A DNA stretch of 64,000 nt. Origin: Loxodes magnus. Taxonomy: Eukaryota > Ciliophora > Karyorelictea > Loxodida > Loxodidae. Location: assembly GCA_946699065.1 (NCBI GenBank), contig CAMPDV010000896.1, positions 62,001 to 126,000 on the forward strand, written 5' to 3'. Made by a program: the position numbers and the translations under genes. Positions 49,462 to 60,189 of this stretch are shown in pieces. The notes beneath the pieces are model-generated. The model saw only the letters and a program-made list of their open reading frames with translations. It did not search any database and was not told the origin of the DNA. Positions within the stretch are counted from its first letter, which is position 1. The number at the start of each line of letters is the position of its first letter.

Positions 49462-49533
49462 ACAGACAGCGGGGATCGAACCCACGACCTACTGCGTGTC
49501 GAGCAGTCGTCATAGCCACTAGACCATGTCTGC
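49462..49533 (-). tRNA. tRNA, probably Val(GAC), with C33
   Basis: Complete 72-nt cloverleaf: acceptor GCAGACA/TGTCTGT (one G-U), anticodon stem ACTGC/GCAGT, T arm GTGGG-TTCGATC-CCCGC. The seven-base anticodon loop is TCGACAC, so positions 34-36 are GAC (Val) but position 33 is C instead of the near-universal U. The body resembles eukaryotic tRNA-Val. Confidence 0.75.
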
Positions 49534-49837
49534 GATAAAATAATTATTTTAAATATTATTTAAATAATAAAGGATAATGCAAATAAACAAATAGTAGATG
49601 CAGAATATAAAATATAGTGGCATTAATCAGAAAGAAACATATGTAATAAAAACATTTTTCAAATTTATAAAATTTTGATTTTTATAACAATTTTAAAATG
49701 AAATAATATTAAATCCGAAGAGAGGAATCATTTTAAAATTTTCACTTAAATATAAATTTTAAAAACTAAAAAACTAGATATAAAATTAAAGAAAAACTAG
49801 TAATATAAACAAATATTATTTTTTATATTTTTTTAAA

Positions 49838-50320
49838 ACCGCCATAGTTGTTCGAAGGTGAACAACAAGGTCATCTTCATCAGAGGTTGGGGAAGTTAAG
49901 TACCCATAATCGACTTTATGTCTTCCTCTGCTTTGGTGTGGCCTCTAGACGTAAGATTCTTAGACCTTCGACACTGGCTTGGCTTAGTTTATTTTTAATT
50001 CTGGAACGAAAAAGAAATAATATTGCGAGCTTCATCAGAGGTGAGGAATTTAAGTACCCATAATTGACACATGTCGTCCTCCGCTTTGGTGATGCAATGA
50101 GACACAATCCTGCCATGTCCTTGGACCTCCAGCAAGTATTAAAGATTACGAGTATTCTAAAATGATATCAGTACTGAATAATTATACCAGTATTGAACAA
50201 GGTCTACATTATCTGATAATTTTATCAGTAAGAAACATTTTTATCAGTATGAAACATTATTTTTTTAAAAAGCTGCGAACCAACGAGAGTGCTACACGCT
50301 CTATAATCAAATTTATTTAT
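49838..50320 (+). mobile_element. SINE-C, with duplicated core and LINE-1 tail
   Basis: G+C island with two tandem copies of a roughly 80-bp core (CTTCATCAGAGG... AAGTACCCATAAT... CTTTGGTG, at about 49874-49943 and 50030-50094). It ends with the LINE-1 hairpin variant at about 50270-50304 and an AT tail. The core is homologous to the centre of SINE-A. Confidence 0.75.
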
Positions 50321-50774
50321 TTATTATTATTTAAATAAATTAAAATTTAAAATTAATTTTTATCATTTTTTCAAAATATTAAAAATAGCATAATTTAAAC
50401 AAAGGGAGCTCAATTGACTTAAATATTTATATTATACAAATATTTACTAAAAATTCAAAAAAATTATATATATCAATAGCTTTAAATATAAATCCAAATT
50501 AATTGCTTATTTTCTCAAAATAAAGATGTTAGATGAGATGATATATAGATTTAAATATTCTTTCAAGATGGTAGAAATAAGCATGATATTAGTATGACTT
50601 TAAAAAAATTTATTTCTGTTTTGTAATTTTAAAGCGGATGAATGCAAATTTTAAAATAAATAATAATTTTGATATTTAAATATAAATTACCATCTTAGAA
50701 ATTAAGATGATAAATTAATAGATATTAAAATATCTAAGTTCATATAATTATTTTCTTAATAAAGTAATAAAATT

Positions 50775-50789
50775 TTTAATTTAAAGTTA
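50775..50789. repeat. left target-site duplication of R element copy 3
   Basis: TTTAATTTAAAGTTA; the same 15 bp lie at 51098-51112. Confidence 0.75.
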
Positions 50790-51097
50790 ATTAATTTCAA
50801 CTAAAAAAGTTTTTGAACCGGAAACTCCTTTCCGATTGCACGACCCGACGCTCTCTTTTTATGGAATAACGGGGATATCCTGTTGTGCTCCAGGCACAGC
50901 TGCTAGGGAGTTCCATCCTATGAGCAGCCAGGCTTCAAGCCCCTACCAAGAGCGGATAATCTCAAAGCTAGTGTTCCCTTCAGAAAATGACTCTGACCAG
51001 GGACTTTCTCAATGACAGGAAAGGACAAGTTCCTAGCCATAAAACCAGAAAGTGTTGTCACGAAGGTCATTCTCAGCTCCCACCATTTTATCAATTA
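50790..51097 (+). ncRNA. R element copy 3 (subtype I) with target-site duplication
   Basis: Sense on the plus strand. Hairpin CCGGAAA-ctcc-TTTCCG, GGGGATATCC, hairpin TGTGC-tccag-GCACA, TCAGA...TCTGA helix, GGGACTTTCTC, CTCCCACCATTTT end. Flanked by the exact 15-bp repeat TTTAATTTAAAGTTA at 50775-50789 and 51098-51112, which shows it was inserted as a unit. Confidence 0.85.
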
Positions 51098-51112
51098 TTT
51101 AATTTAAAGTTA
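51098..51112. repeat. right target-site duplication of R element copy 3
   Basis: TTTAATTTAAAGTTA, exact match to the left copy. Confidence 0.75.
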
Positions 51113-51652
51113 TATTTAAAGTAAATCACTTCTATAGAAAATATAATTTTTGATTTTATATTTAAAGTATGAAATAAAAGATAAATAGTTTAGCAAAGAA
51201 AATTCTATCTGCCTGCTAATAATAATAAATTTTTATAAATTTAATTAACAAATTTACATTATTATAAAATTGATTCTATTTTTATAATCTGAAAATTTAT
51301 ATCATAAGTTTGGATAATTTTAGTTAGTATAACTCACATTAATTATTAGATTCTTAAGATTATTATCTTTTATTTTTCCTTAATTTTTATTTTTTATTAT
51401 TTTGCATATTAATAATTAATATAAGTATTATTAACTTTATACAAATTTAGTATAATTTAAAATTTGAAAAATATTAAAAATAATATTTATTTAACTAAGC
51501 TCTTTGAAATATCCCTAGCTTATATCTATTTTTTATTAACATTTATAAGTAAAAAATTAAAAAAATTTTTATGAAAAAAATTAAAAATTCAGCCAAAAAC
51601 TTTTTCGTTTTAAAAGAAACTATTATATCTTAAATTAAAATAATTAAAACTA

Positions 51653-52606
51653 CTAAATTTTTCGCCAATATTTTTTTCTCAGATCTAAAATACAAAGTTC
51701 ACTTTCATAATTAAATTAGAATATAATGCTCCTTTACTAAATAGGCTAAGTATAATCGTATCCTCCAGTTTTATATTTATCACCATATATTATTATTCGT
51801 TTAAAATCAAATATTTGTGTATCTATATCAGAAGTATTTGCAAATATAATGTATGAATTTTTTTCTGGAATATAAATTGCTGAAGTTAAAGCATTTTTTA
51901 TTATTTCCTATTCACTTAAAAACCATTCATTTTTCTTAATACTATAAATTTAAATTTTATTTTAAGCTTATTCTTCTCTAAAAAAATATCCACCAAACAC
52001 ATAAACATTTCTGTTATTTTAATCACATCCAAATGTACTAACTGGAATTTTTATAGATTAAGTATCTCTGAAATTTTTATCGCTTAAGTTAAAAAATTCA
52101 CATTCAAAAACATCTTTTTATTCTTAATTTTGAGAAAAACTTCCAGAAATAATAAAAATTAAATTTCTGTTGTTGTAGCTTGTTCTATGTCAAAATCTCG
52201 AATATTACATTTCGTATTTTTATATCTAACTATTTTCAAAATGAAATGTATAACGTTTCTAATTTTAAGTATATCCTCCAGTCAAAAGTATTACACCGTT
52301 TTATAATTATTCTATCTATGTATAAAAAAATTCTGTATTTTCGATATCAACTTTATAATCTTAAAATTATTATTCCACTATTTCGAAAATTTTTTTATTA
52401 TTTGAGTTAAACTAAATTGTAGAAACAACTTTAAAATTTTTTCTCGGAATTAAATTAGGACAGACTTCGTACTAAACTATTCCAATACCAAATGATGCAA
52501 ATAATCTACTTCCATTCTTACTATTGTAGCTTCTAATAATTTTTCTCAATGCTAAGATTTATACAATTTTATTTTCTATTTTATTTAGCATTATAAAACT
52601 ACTCAT
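51653..52606 (-). CDS. kelch-like protein, paralogue of the 61.2-kb gene
   Basis: ATG 52606 (MSSFIMLNKIENKIVQIL). Aligns along its whole length with the 61.2-kb protein: ASFGIGIVQYEVCPNL versus ALFGIGMTKYEICPNL; YSRFWHRTSYNNRNLIFIIS versus YQRYWHKTTFNRQKQIFIIS; STFGCDQNNRNVYVFGGY versus YLFGCDQTHQNIYVFGGF; GDKYKTGGYDYTQPI versus GEKYTNSSYDFTKPV. The C-termini also match (KKYWRKI versus SQWSKIS). The 61.2-kb gene stops there with UGA, whereas this one has UAG UAG (51655-51650) and no nearby UGA. Thus either UAG ends this gene or it reads on into AT-rich DNA. The 318-codon length matches the sister's 312. Confidence 0.8.
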
Positions 52607-53255
52607 TCTTAAGATGTAAATTCTTAACTTAAATTTTTAATTTTTAAATGTTTCTTAATTTACTTATTATAAAAATAGATTACTTAAAGAAGAGTTTTTC
52701 ATCACTTTCTCAGAAAGTGAGAGAAAACTTGGAGTATCTCTCTTTAGATCACGTCTAAATTTAAAATAGCAGAAAAAATATTAACCGAGCAATTCTTCCA
52801 AGACAGAAAGGGAAAATTTAACATCCTTCAATTACTTAAACTGAAATATCTACAAAAAACATAAAAAAGGAGAAGGGATCGCAGTAAGAAAATGTACCAC
52901 GAATGATAATTTGAGTAATCTGACAAAAGAATAAATAAATGGAATGGAATAGAATCAAACCCCAAAAAATGATTTTTCGACTAATTAGAACTATGTTGAA
53001 CTGAAAAAAGAGCTGATAAAACTCCAACTTGACATTTACTTTCACGCTATGAATGCAAATTTAAATATACACTACTTTAATTTATAGATTAGTTTGAAAC
53101 CAAGATGGAAGAGTTAGAGCAGCAATGTGTAAAAGTTTAAATAAAAAAATATACTAAAACCAAGAAATAAGAATGATAAGAAAAAAGAAACAGTTTTGCT
53201 CAAAAGGTATTATAACAACACTGGAGAACAATTAAATAATCCAAATGGAAAAAGA

Positions 53256-53271
53256 AAAATGAGTAGATAAT
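53256..53271. repeat. left target-site duplication (16 bp) of the 53-kb element
   Basis: AAAATGAGTAGATAAT, exact copy at 54111-54126. Confidence 0.9.
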
Positions 53272-54110
53272 TAAATTAAATTAAATTAAATTAAATTAAA
53301 AATTTTAAGGTTAATGGAGTGTTCCCTTAAAAGATCCATAAACCCCTGTATTAACTTTTACAGGGTCTCGGACTTCCCGGTGTCTCCACCCAAGTTCACT
53401 TCCGAGCTTTCCGAACGGTTTTGGAATTATCTTCTTACGTCATAATTAACCATCCGAGGAAGGATAAAGCATGGTCAATTCATTTCAAATCTTTTTTCTA
53501 ATTTCCTTATTTCCCTAGCATCTTCTTCAAAGATGATATTGACTGCCACATATGTAGCCTTTTTTTTAAGTATTTTTCTTAAGTCATGGGTTGTTCTTCT
53601 ATTATCATTGAATCTTGATTTTTTTATGGCTATTAGCTCTCTAATTTCTTTAACCTTTACTTAATTTCATTAACTTGCTAAAAGGCATTTTCATATTTTT
53701 AAAAGTCTATTCCCATTTATTCATCTAGTCTAACAATATCGCATTCTATTTCTTGATATCTATTATTAATTTCCTATTTTGTAACAAATTCAGTGTGCGG
53801 CTTCTCATTGTCCACATGATCTTATAAATCTTGTTATAAACTGATAACATAATGCTCGAGATTCTTCACTTTATCAGTGTAGTCGAAAATAATCTCCACG
53901 AGTTATTCCTTGTCTAAATTAATTAGTTGATTAAATGTATGCCTCGTTTTAAGAATTTTTCCAGGTAGTTATTTTTCTTCTGATGTTTAACAATATTTTT
54001 TCTTTTAAATCTTAGTTGGTGTTTACTAATTTTAGAAAGATTGATCAGTAGTATTACGAGTAATCTTTTCTATAAGAAAACCTTTGTTCCAATTCTCCAT
54101 CTTTTTTTTT
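53272..54110 (-). mobile_element. complete short retroelement (element D) with TTTAA tail
   Basis: 839 bp bounded by a perfect 16-bp direct repeat. Reading on the minus strand: A-rich leader, a 206-residue ORF, a G+C-rich structured 3' region at about 53330-53470, and a (TTTAA)n tail at 53272-53301. The structured region can form CCCTGTA/TACAGGG and GGTG-GAGA-CACC (a GNRA-type loop) hairpins. The tail matches LINE-2, its likely source of reverse transcriptase. Confidence 0.85.
53480..54100 (-). CDS. coiled-coil protein of element D
   Basis: ATG 54100 to UGA 53480-53482, 206 residues, no frame interruption. Begins MENWNKGFLIEKITRNTTDQ, followed by a heptad coiled coil (LVEIIFDYTDKVKNLEHYVI, NRYQEIECDIVRLDEQMGID, QQVNEIKQRLKKLESQ) and a basic C-terminus (QEKYLKKRLHMW). 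No zinc knuckle in this frame. The architecture resembles LINE ORF1 proteins that trimerise through a coiled coil. It is the only ORF of the element, so the element is non-autonomous for reverse transcription. Confidence 0.7.
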
Positions 54111-54126
54111 AAAATGAGTAGATAAT
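54111..54126. repeat. right target-site duplication of the 53-kb element
   Basis: AAAATGAGTAGATAAT. Before insertion, a plus-strand frame (MSRQQKNNKSRNSTSAVLHA) would have started in this sequence. Confidence 0.9.
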
Positions 54127-54129
54127 AGA

Positions 54130-55050
54130 AAAATAATAAAAGCAGGAATTCTACATCTGCAGTACTACATGCCTCCTCTGGAGAAATTTCAAACAGATTT
54201 GAAGATCCTTAAGAATGCTTTAAAAATCTTATTATATTTAGTCAATATATGAGGCAAAATACAAAGAATAAGTTCGATCTGAAGGAGTAGTGTATTCTTG
54301 GAAGTAATTTTTTCATCAAAGGGATCTGGGGACTTGCCTGATACTTAGGGAAAATAATTTTATAAAAAACATCCTTTTTCTAGAAAATTTTTTACTTGAT
54401 AAGATGATGTATAAATTTAAGGATAACTAAATTTGATTTAGAAGTTTTAAACACAACTACTTTCGTTTATAAGAATATTTTAGTTTGCAACTTTTTAATT
54501 TACTTTTCCTTTCAATTTTATTAAAGCATTTTTTCAATTTATTTAATTTAACCTTTTAAATTTGTTTTTCATATAAAAATAACTCTAAAAGATTTCTTCA
54601 AATAATTTAATAATTATTTTAAATTTTCTTTTTTTATTTAAATTAATTTTCTATTAATATTACTTAGCATTTTGCAGAATAAATCTCAAATCAATCTTTT
54701 TTTAACATTTCTTATTTTGCATAAATTACACTCTTCATATACTCTATTCAAGAAAAACGTCTTAAACTAGGATTTATTAATCTTCTAGTTCGTTAAATAT
54801 ACATTTTTTTTATTTAATTGTAAAAAATGACAGACAGAACGAGGCTTTTATTTTTTATTCTTTTTATGTTTTAAGATAGGTAATATTATGAATAAAAATT
54901 CCATATTTTATGAGATTTTAATTTTTTTAATTATAGATTTTCTATTTGTATTTATGAAAAAATTTTAATTAAATAAAGCCTAAATAATTAGCAAAATGAT
55001 ATATTAAAATTCTATTAAATTTATATTTTATCAAAATTTAAATTTTATAT
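54130..55050. other. short coding-like stretch then AT-rich DNA
   Basis: Plus strand 54114-54360 reads MSRQQKNNKSRNSTSAVLHA, SSGEISNRFEDPQECFKNLI and NFFIKGIWGLAW, possibly a gene interrupted by element D. The rest shows nothing. Confidence 0.35.
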
Positions 55051-55054
55051 TTAA

Positions 55055-55430
55055 ATAGAGTGGAAAGCCCTTTCCTTCAGATCCTGCTTGGAGGCCTACA
55101 AGGCAACTAAAAAATGAGTGCGGACGGAGAGTAAATCGGAGAAAGAGAAACTAATAGCAAGAGATTCCTAGAAGGAAGATTTGACAAGCGGAGAACTCTG
55201 AATGTCAGTAGAAAACCTTTTTCGTCATAGGTCGAGGAAAGATGTATCTGTAATCGCATATTGCATCCTGTGCTTTTGAAGGAAAAATTATAGGACATAC
55301 TGCAGGAAGAGAAAAAAGGGATAGAAAGACCCATAAATTTTTATTTTTCGACATAAAATAAAATTAATTTAAAGAGCAAAGCTGCGCACCAATAAGAGTG
55401 CTACGCGCTCTATGATTCATTTTTTTATTT
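55055..55430 (+). mobile_element. SINE-A, copy 2
   Basis: Diverged copy of 6055-6425: same start (GTGGAAAGCCCTTTCCTTCA), same order of blocks and the LINE-1 hairpin at about 55374-55411, here with a 4-bp insertion in the 5' strand (GAGCaaaGCTGCGC). Confidence 0.8.
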
Positions 55431-55439
55431 ATTTATACT

Positions 55440-56300
55440 CAGCTAAATTGAAAAACTTATATTATAGAGAACTTAGCGTTTATTTATAAGTTAATCTTTA
55501 TAATAAAGTTTTTATTATATGTCATCAAGAAAATTTATGAAAGTGATAAGAAATTAACAAATTAAATAAAGTAAATAAATAAGGTTATAATTTATGTTTT
55601 TTTATTATAAATAATTTGTTTATCTCTTTCAAAAAAAATCTTAAGTTAAATTTTCTTTATAAAATAACGAATGCAATTTTATAATCTAAACAATTTTCGA
55701 TATTTTTTAGAAATATATAAACAATTTTAATTTTACATAAAATGTAATGTATTTAAAAATATGCGATAATAGTAATTATAAAAATTTGAGTGAAATTAAA
55801 AAAATTGAATATTCAAAAAACTAAAGTTTAGTTTTTAGTTTTTATCATTTATAATTTCCTCTTTAATATTTTCAATTTATTTACTTTCCATTATAAATAC
55901 TAATGTGAAAAATATGGTTTTTAAATTTTATAATTTATTTTAACATAAGCGAAAAATAAGAAATTATTTTTAACATTTAATATTACTATTAATTTAAATA
56001 TTAATAAAATAAAAGAAAAAATAAAAAGTATAAAAAATATAGTCAAAAATAAAATTGAAAATTAGATGGAAATTTTAATTTAGCCATTTAAGAATTAAAT
56101 AGAAATTTCAGTTCGTGTAAATTCAGATTCAGAACTAATTTTGCTTCCTTCTCCAAAGAATAATTCCTTTTAAAGAGATATTTAACTTTCTTTAAAACTT
56201 TTATTTTTATCTCCAAATAAATTTTTTATTTCCAAAAAAATATTTCCCTTTTATAAAAAAATAAAGCAACTAAGACATTCAAGCAAGTTATTTAAAAAAT
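55440..56300. other. AT-rich spacer
   Basis: No gene supported; possible C-terminal extension of the seven-helix protein if its UGA is read as Trp. Confidence 0.4.
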
Positions 56301-56307
56301 AAAATGT

Positions 56308-57108
56308 TCATAATTAAAAAAAATTTCCATTTGTAGGTGTAAAGTCAAGCATAAAATAAGAAAACCACTATTTAAATTCCTCCTTTTTATAGAATAAATT
56401 TATTAATTATAATATCAAGTTTATATCATTCATTGTGAAGAGAATAAATTTTATTACTGGAATTCATTTCATATTTGTAAACAAAATCAATGCTTCTTGC
56501 ACTTCAAGAGAAATATTTGATATTATATTTTAATTTGAACTTTTGACTTATCGAATGATCTAGAAAATAATCGCAAAAGAATAAGCACAAAGAAATAAAA
56601 ATAAAAAAGTATTGATAAAATATAAGGTAATTATTATATTCCTTTTGTGTTCTTCTTTCAAATAATTTTATATTCCAATAAAACTTAAGATTAATAAAGG
56701 AAGTAGCAAAACAATAAATCATTGTATTCTAACATAATTATTGAATTATTTTTTAGTAATTCTTTAAAGCTTTAAAAAAAGATTCTTCATCACTAGTAAA
56801 ATTACAATTCATCAATATAAAGTTAAAAGGTATAAAGAAACTTCAAATGCATATAAAGAATGCTAAATATATTAAACAACCTTAGTATGGGTAAATTCGT
56901 ATCACAAAATAAGATGAAACAGGTCTATAATTTTAATTAGCAAAGTATTTAAAAAGTACCATCAAATTAAGTTTTGCTGTTAGTTCTGCTAGTTTTTAAA
57001 CAATTTATATAGCGAAACAGTTAATAAACAAAAAGCAAGGGATGCACCAAAAATAACCCACGCCGAAAAATAATAAAATCAATCTTTTTCTTCATATTCG
57101 CTTTTCAT
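56308..57108 (-). CDS. seven-helix membrane protein (receptor-like)
   Basis: ATG 57108 to UGA 56308-56310, exactly 267 codons. N-terminus MKSEYEEKDWFYYFSAW, then hydrophobic segments: VIFGASLAFCLLTVSLYKLF; LIWWYFLNTLLIKIIDLFHL; YAFEVSLYLLTLYWWIVILL; WFIVLLLPLLILSFIGI; ITLYFINTFLFLFLCAYSFA; and WIPVIKFILFTMNDINLIL. Six are clear, with a possible seventh at LINLFYKKEE. Spacing and size resemble small seven-transmembrane proteins such as the THH1/TOM1 group or cAMP-receptor-like proteins, but no diagnostic motif was found. Several Trp codons are UGA. Confidence 0.7.
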
Positions 57109-57534
57109 ATTTTAAATTTAGTTAATACTTACAAAAAAGTAAAGGCAAGTATTTTAAATAAAAAATCAAAAAAAATTATTATAGATCCTAAATTTTATAC
57201 TTTTTATATGAAATTATAAATATTTAAATTTCAGGGATAAATAAAAAAATTTAAGAAGTAAAAATATAAAAATGAGCGAAAATTTCGTTTTTTTAATTAA
57301 ATTTTAAATAATAAAAAAATAATAAATTAAATGAGGTATAATGATAATTCTATTTTTATAAAATGTTTTAAATAGGATAATTTATAAATAGATAATAAAA
57401 TACTATTTACATAATTTTATTAATATTAAAAATTTTTTATCTTTATATTTATTACTCTTTTCTTTTTCTTAAATTTTTGAATGTTCAATAAATTTAAAAT
57501 TTGTGCTAGTTTTTTAATTTTCCATAATTAATTT

Positions 57535-57835
57535 TAACTTAAAGAGTTTTAGACTGCAACTTCTTGCAGTTTAACGACCCCAACACTCCCTTCATGGGAT
57601 AACGGGGATATCCTGTTGCCTTCGAAAAGCAGCTGTCAGGGAACTCCATCACTATGGGCAGCCAGGCTTCAAGCCCCTACCAGGAGTGGATAATCAAAAG
57701 GAAGGCGTTTCCTTGCAAAGGTTGACTTTGACAAGGGACTTTCTCAGCAACAGGAAAGGAACTTGTTCCTAGCCATAAAACCAGAAAGTATGATTCAGAA
57801 GGTCAATCTCAGCTCCCACCATCTTTTTAATTATT
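57535..57835 (+). ncRNA. R element copy 4 (subtype II)
   Basis: Sense on the plus strand. Hairpin ACTGCAA-cttc-TTGCAGT near the 5' end, ATAACGGGGATATCC, TGCCTTC-gaaAAGCA hairpin, GGCTTCAAGCC, CAAAG-gttga-CTTTG, GGAAC-tt-GTTCC and the 3' end CCCACCATCTTTTT. Closest to copy 2. Confidence 0.85.
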
Positions 57836-57949
57836 TCGAAAATTTTATTTTTTAACACTAAAAACATAATAATTAAAGATAAAATGGATAAAAAATTCAT
57901 TTATATTAGATATTTTGTTATTTTTTGTAAAGCTTATTTATATTAATTA

Positions 57950-58800
57950 AAGTGGCTTCTAAGAAATAACAGAATTTTGAAAAAAATATTTAAACAGGCA
58001 AATTCTCTAAAAAATAAAAAAGCGAAATAATTACAATGAGTGAAATTGAGAAATATGAATGATATGACGAACATTAACCACTTGGAAATACAGAATTTAA
58101 AAAAATTCAGAAACAAACTCAAATAGAAATATTATCTAAGTCATTAAAAAGTTTATGTTCAAAAATAGATACCTCACTGATAAAATAGAAAAACTAATAA
58201 CATCTTTACTTGAGAAACAATATTAATAATCATAAAAAATAGAAAACAAACTGGAAAAAAGAATTATTTAATTTAATAATAAATTCAGGTAACGTCATTT
58301 TCGTTTTAACAGAGTTAATCAGATCCTATGGAAATAGAAAATGAAGCCTCAAATTAAAATAAACAGTAAACGTTTATTAAAATAAGTAGTAAATTTAAAT
58401 TAAATAAGTGCTACAGGAATAATAGTTTAAAAGAAGAATTAAATGCTACGTGTGCAATAAATAATAACAATGAAAATACTGCTACTAACTAAGCGAAATT
58501 TAAAGAAAGAATAAATAAGATATTTTTAGAAAACTATTTAGGATATATTCAACATAAAGCGGAAAAATTTATAGAAAAAAATTCTTTAATTCAAATCTTA
58601 ATCCTTGGAGAAATAATTAGGAACGCTACATGCAAGATCAAAACTATTCAGAATATTAAAGGATGGTGCACTAATGAAGTGCTACACCGCCTTACTAAGC
58701 CTAATAGAAATTCAAAACAAAATAATGGAGAAAAGCTGATAGAATAGGTCAGATGGCTGACTACTAAGGTTTTAACAAAGCTTTTTAACTTTTAATTTAT
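57950..58800 (+). mobile_element. element C, copy 2 (Gag-like)
   Basis: About 90% similar to 8838-9690 from the start codon (here GTG in place of ATG) to TTTTTAACTTTT. The knuckle reads CYVCNKQQQWKYC, with the zinc-ligand His replaced by Gln (UAA), and GKIYRKKFF is kept. Small in-frame indels (3 nt) distinguish the copies. The lost His and start suggest an inactive copy. Confidence 0.75.
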
Positions 58801-58984
58801 TTATAATAAAAAATGTACATTCGGGCAAAGTGGATAGAAAAAAAGTTTATTAAGATGAAATTAAATTTAAATTAAATAGAAAATTAATGGAATTATACAA
58901 ATAAAACTTGAAATGCCTTTTTTAGAAATTTTTTCCTAAATAAATTTATTTTTTTAAATAAATAAATAGATAATAAATAAAAAT

Positions 58985-59400
58985 GATTATAGAGTGTGTA
59001 GTGACTTTTGGTGAGCAGTTCTTTCAATATTAATATTTAATTTAAAGAAAAAATATTCTCATGATTTTGCTAAAATCCTAGTAGTCCAATGAGTCACGTT
59101 AGCTTCTCCCAATGGGGAATCTTCTTATTAAAAATTATTCTCAATCTTGAATCAAATGCTTCAGTCTTCTTGAATAAGGTCCAAATAAGAATTAGTTATT
59201 AAGTCGGTAATTAGAAGACCCGTCAGTCAACTTTTCATACTTCTACAGAGAACTCTCGGGGTAAGTTAGGCATGTCTCAACGGAGCTTATCCACCCTTCC
59301 CCATGGTGGCATCTAGTGCGAGATTACTCGCAATGCAGTATTCACGGCACCAGATTACCTATTAATTCTCCTGATCGCAGCCGCATCCTTTTTATTATAT
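58985..59400 (-). mobile_element. SINE-E with LINE-1-like tail
   Basis: G+C island on the minus strand. Its 3' end at 58985-59030 is a degenerate LINE-1 hairpin (GAACTGCTCACC...ACTACACACTCT). The body (59060-59395) is unlike the other SINEs. Confidence 0.55.
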
Positions 59401-59534
59401 ATAAATTGAATATTATTGGCATTTGATGTAGTACTTAATTAAATCATTCAATATGATTTTTTTATTTACAATTTTTTAAGTTAATAAAAATAAGTATTAC
59501 TTTAAATGAAAATTTACTATATAAATAATTTACT

Positions 59535-59808
59535 TTAAATAGGTTGGATCTTATTTTTGAGATCGCGAGAAAAATTTTCAAGAGATGAACTGACTGTGAA
59601 CCAACCTTTTCTAAATGTTGGACCTGATTAATCTCTACATCATGGATTGGAAATCCACCAGTAATCGCCTGTTGGCGTCTTGTGATTTGGAGATTTTGAA
59701 CCGCAACCCTGCTCGCAAATAGAAGAAAGAAAGCATTGGGAATACGGGAGATTAAAGAGACTTATAAATTTACTTTTTTAAAGAGATGCGGGCTACGCAT
59801 TCTATAAT
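59535..59808 (+). mobile_element. SINE-F with shortened LINE-1-like tail
   Basis: Body 59543-59765, then AAAGAGATGCGGGCTACGCA, a hairpin derivative that has lost its upper helix, then TTCTATAATAG. A second LINE-1 tail fragment (GCACCATTGAGGTGCTACGC) follows at 59827-59870, so two insertions are stacked. Confidence 0.5.
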
Positions 59809-60189
59809 AGCATTTTTATTTCTTTTTACGCACCATTGAGGTGCTACGCGCACTTTAATCAAATTTTTTTTTATAAATAAAAAATAAAAAAGAATCTTGA
59901 AGTCAATTTGTTGAAATTAAAACTTGAAAATATTATAACTTAATTAACTAAAATAATTAAATAAGTGATCATAAATCGTTGTAGTTTGCAAACTTTATAT
60001 TTAAAAAATTTAAATTGATTATTTTAGAATTTGAAAATATAAAAAATAAGAAGAAAATAAGAATAATAAAGAAATAACGAGGTCTAATGGTATTGAAAAA
60101 ATTCTATTAATGTCTTTAATTTAAGTAAGAAATTTCTATATTTAAAAGTCCAATAATTTATATTAAAGAAATTTAATCTTTTAAATAAA

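Noticed and set aside
53340..53470. 5S rRNA-like words (CTCGGAAGTGAAC, GGTGGAGACACCGGGAAGTC)
   Set aside because: The two matching blocks are adjacent, whereas 5S rRNA has about 24 nt between them, and the 5' half is absent. The segment is better explained as the structured 3' end of element D.
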